Positions 61,901 through 64,000 of a DNA stretch of 64,000 nt are shown here, piece after piece (position 1 is the stretch's first letter; each line of letters begins with the position of its first letter). Below the pieces are notes generated by a model. It saw only the letters and a program-made list of their open reading frames with translations. It was not told the origin of the DNA and did no database searches. A program made the translations under genes and the position numbers. This DNA comes from Mansonella perstans (taxonomy: Eukaryota > Nematoda > Chromadorea > Rhabditida > Onchocercidae). The stretch is from positions 163,467 through 227,466 of the forward strand of contig JBAMDO010000084.1 of the NCBI GenBank assembly GCA_037074765.1, read 5' to 3'.

Positions 61901-63422
61901 TTTGGACAAAGGATTTATCAAATCGTTTCATAAGCATTTTAATTTGAAACAATTGATAGTAAAAAATTGTGTTATAACTCTCGGAAATTTTCCGATATTC
62001 GCGACTGAAGAAGATTTCCCTCAAGAGTTATAATACTAGGTTGGGTGTATTACGGAGAGTATTGCTTGTCGGAATTTGTGTTGTTTTTGTGGTAAATGGA
62101 GCAGTTTTCTGTTCCCTGTTTTTTGGTAAATGGGGTTGTACAAAATTTCCATGGGGATAGCTATTACTTCTTCTTGAGTGGGAATTTTAATATGTGATGG
62201 ACTTTTGCATTTCTTTTGCCCGGTTTTGTACGAATTTAAATAATAATTTTGACCGATTTTGTACCCAATGTAAAGCACATTTCGAATTCGACCACAACAT
62301 AACTGGGATTGTGGCTAACCTCGGTATCTCGATAATCTCTGCGGGTCATTCCTTTGTAAGAGATTGCCATGCATTTTTGTCGTCTTCATCTTTTCGGTAA
62401 GTTTTGGAGAGGGATCATTGTGGGGACCGAAAATCATAAAGGATTATATTGCAAACCAACGAATTGCAAGACATTTTGGTGAGTATCATGTTCGATCCAT
62501 GGTTTCAGCGTCACTCTGATTGTGACTTTGTAGTTTATTCAAGTGATGCCGAGAATTTTTGTCGCACCGCCTTCGATTCTATTTTATTTCAGTATTGTCT
62601 TATTGAAATTTTGGTCATTGGGAAGAAATTCTCGAATATTCATCGCCGCATCCTTAAAGATATCCTTTACTACTTGATATTTATTTATAGCTTCCCTTGT
62701 TCCATTTGTTGACAATATCCATATGTAAATTCCTCCTGATTTTCAGCGCTGTTTGGCTTCCGATCGTCTTTAGATGGTGATTTTTTTTCTTTTTTACAAT
62801 TTCAATTTAAGTATTCAAGTTGCCATTGAACTGATCCAAAATGTATTACCTTTGACTTCATTTTCAGTTTTCATGAATTCCGTTTAATTTTTGAAATTTT
62901 AAATTTTGCAAAAAGGAAAAAGTGAAAAAACTTCCAACTTTAAACTTCGTTAAAATTCGTTTCGAACTTTGAATTCAATTTTTTAGAAATTCTATCTTTA
63001 ATTAACAAAAAATTCAAAAATGACAGAAAATTATGGTGAAATTAAAAATGGATATCGAAATACACTGATTTATTATCATGTACTAAATATTGAGAGAGAC
63101 GAAGATTTGCAATGCGGGCCCTCCTAGAATTGCTTCATATTCATCGGATGGCTGTGATGATTACCACCTGGTGGTTGGTTGATAATTAGACGTTTGGCGC
63201 GCAGTATGTTACTGTCACGTTACCTCGGTGACCTTTCGGAATGACTTGTCAAGTAATAAGTCATTTCTAGCTTTTCAGTTTATTGATTCTGCAATGTAGA
63301 GCAATCATCTTTCTCATCAGCTACACTCATTTGGCGTAAATGCCAGTACATCATCAATTCCAGTTACGTCATCGATGTTACATCCATCGAAGGAGGAAAT
63401 CGCTCTAATGAATTGGCAAAAG
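58962..63422 (+). CDS. unrecognised protein, 5' portion; may continue past the window
   Basis: Phase-consistent exons: 58962-59062 (MSESEESEISNVDVHSAGVS...), 59382-59643 (basic GLRKRRSFFSSLVSAFKK, then CSNARFTVFNLTTSSLQFSI, RRGKRKKGN, CFIRKFPSNINPD), 59817-59895 (NNDVEKLIKVKNISLGSTSV), and possibly 63300-63422 (ATLIWRKCQYIINSSYVIDV, ending in donor GTATTT). The first exon starts with an acidic Ser/Glu run; the second has two basic clusters. No domain is recognised. Linking 59895 to 63300 is phase-compatible but would need a 3.4-kb intron that contains an LTR copy, so the last exon could instead belong to a separate gene. The third exon also depends on choosing the second of two AGs (59816). 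Confidence 0.5.
61439..61997 (-). repeat. second copy of the BEL/Pao LTR, inverted
   Basis: Reverse complement of the LTR at 50150-50744, including the AATAAAGTTTAATTAGCCAA block and the U3 start near GGAAAATTTCCGAG. It lacks an internal stretch of about 50 bases present in the other copy. It could be a solo LTR or the 3' LTR of a minus-strand element whose remains lie at 62.0-62.8 kb; open frames there (62278-62036, minus) are not recognisable. Confidence 0.7.
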
Positions 63423-63719
63423 GTATTTTATTTTATATTCACATATAAGAGTCAATTTAAGAAGCAGAGTTAATCAATTTATGGGCTTAAAATTATGTGC
63501 AAAGTTTATGAACAAAATGGTGAGGAATACAATAGTATTACGGAATGAACTGTTACATTGATAGTTATATGAATATGAACAACGATAATTTTCTTCATAA
63601 TGAAATTTTTTTTGATGGAAAAAAGTTTATTGCATTGTTACATAAATTATAAAATTATTGCATAAAAGCATACTAATTAATTTTCGATTATGAACAGGTT
63701 TGCTATTCGATTAATATAG

Positions 63720-64000
63720 TAAGATGAAGGATGTATTTGTTGCTATATGTATATATATCTATACATATATATAGAACATATTACTTTTCGTGAGAATACG
63801 TTATAGTTTCTGGAAAATATTTTAGTTTGAATACAAAAATTAATGTTTTTGGATCAGAAGATCATACCAATATTATATTTATTATTATTATGTTTATTAT
63901 AATAATAATTATAATAAATATACAATAATATTGATTATTATTATATTATACGTTTATTTATTTAATTTTTTCTTATTTATTATTTTTTTTATTGTTATAG
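63720..64000. repeat. AT-only low-complexity sequence at window end
   Basis: TATATATCTATACATATATA-type dinucleotide sequence (about 63,745-63,775), then ATTATTATTATG and TTATTA-type repeats to the end of the window. Confidence 0.85.

Noticed and set aside
1..64000. CRISPR arrays, bacterial operons or an endosymbiont insertion
   Set aside because: No regularly spaced repeats and no intronless bacterial-type genes. All confident genes are intron-rich and metazoan.

Overview
The window looks like a gene-dense stretch of a nematode nuclear genome, most likely a clade III / filarial-type worm. The DNA is AT-rich. Genes are broken into many short exons (mostly 60-250 bases) with small introns and T-rich acceptors ending TTTCAG. 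Proteins read as metazoan orthologues, and the mobile elements are degenerate BEL/Pao retrotransposons. The species assignment is inference. Exon models were built by hand from reading frame, splice sites and intron phase. Most are phase-consistent from start to stop.

Region 1-25 kb is compact. It holds the 3' end of an unrecognised basic, chromatin-type protein (+, ends 1858), an LSM11-like U7 snRNP protein (+, 3823-5620), exportin-T for tRNA export (-, 5951-13080), CNOT4 E3 ligase of the CCR4-NOT complex (+, 14152-19680), mitochondrial ribosomal protein S24 (-, 20942-21905) and a ZC3HC1/NIPA-like zinc-finger protein (+, 22143-25073). LSM11 and exportin-T converge. Exportin-T and CNOT4 diverge. 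MRPS24 and ZC3HC1 diverge from a 237-base shared upstream region. Several of these act in RNA processing or export, but they do not form an evident operon.

Region 25-42 kb holds three minus-strand genes: a CTTNBP2/CTTNBP2NL-like coiled-coil protein (25522-28712), the GTPase RAB28 (31107-32774) and a FOXP-type forkhead factor with C2H2 finger, leucine zipper, polyQ and forkhead (35363 to about 42097). The FOXP gene has long introns and a long, exon-poor 5' flank (42-50 kb) carrying microsatellites and homopolymers.

Region 50-64 kb is repeat-rich. A plus-strand BEL/Pao element (LTR, gag, protease, start of reverse transcriptase) is split in gag by a minus-strand BEL/Pao fragment containing integrase. 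A second LTR of the first family lies about 11 kb away in the opposite orientation. An unrecognised gene starts at 58962 and may run out of the window, with the second LTR inside a large intron.

Points worth a second look are the LSM11 homologue in a nematode (Caenorhabditis processes histone mRNA without a known U7 snRNP), three GC-AG introns, two phase-consistent CNOT4 microexons (21 and 16 nt), a duplicated exon/intron segment inside the exportin-T gene, and the nested BEL elements.
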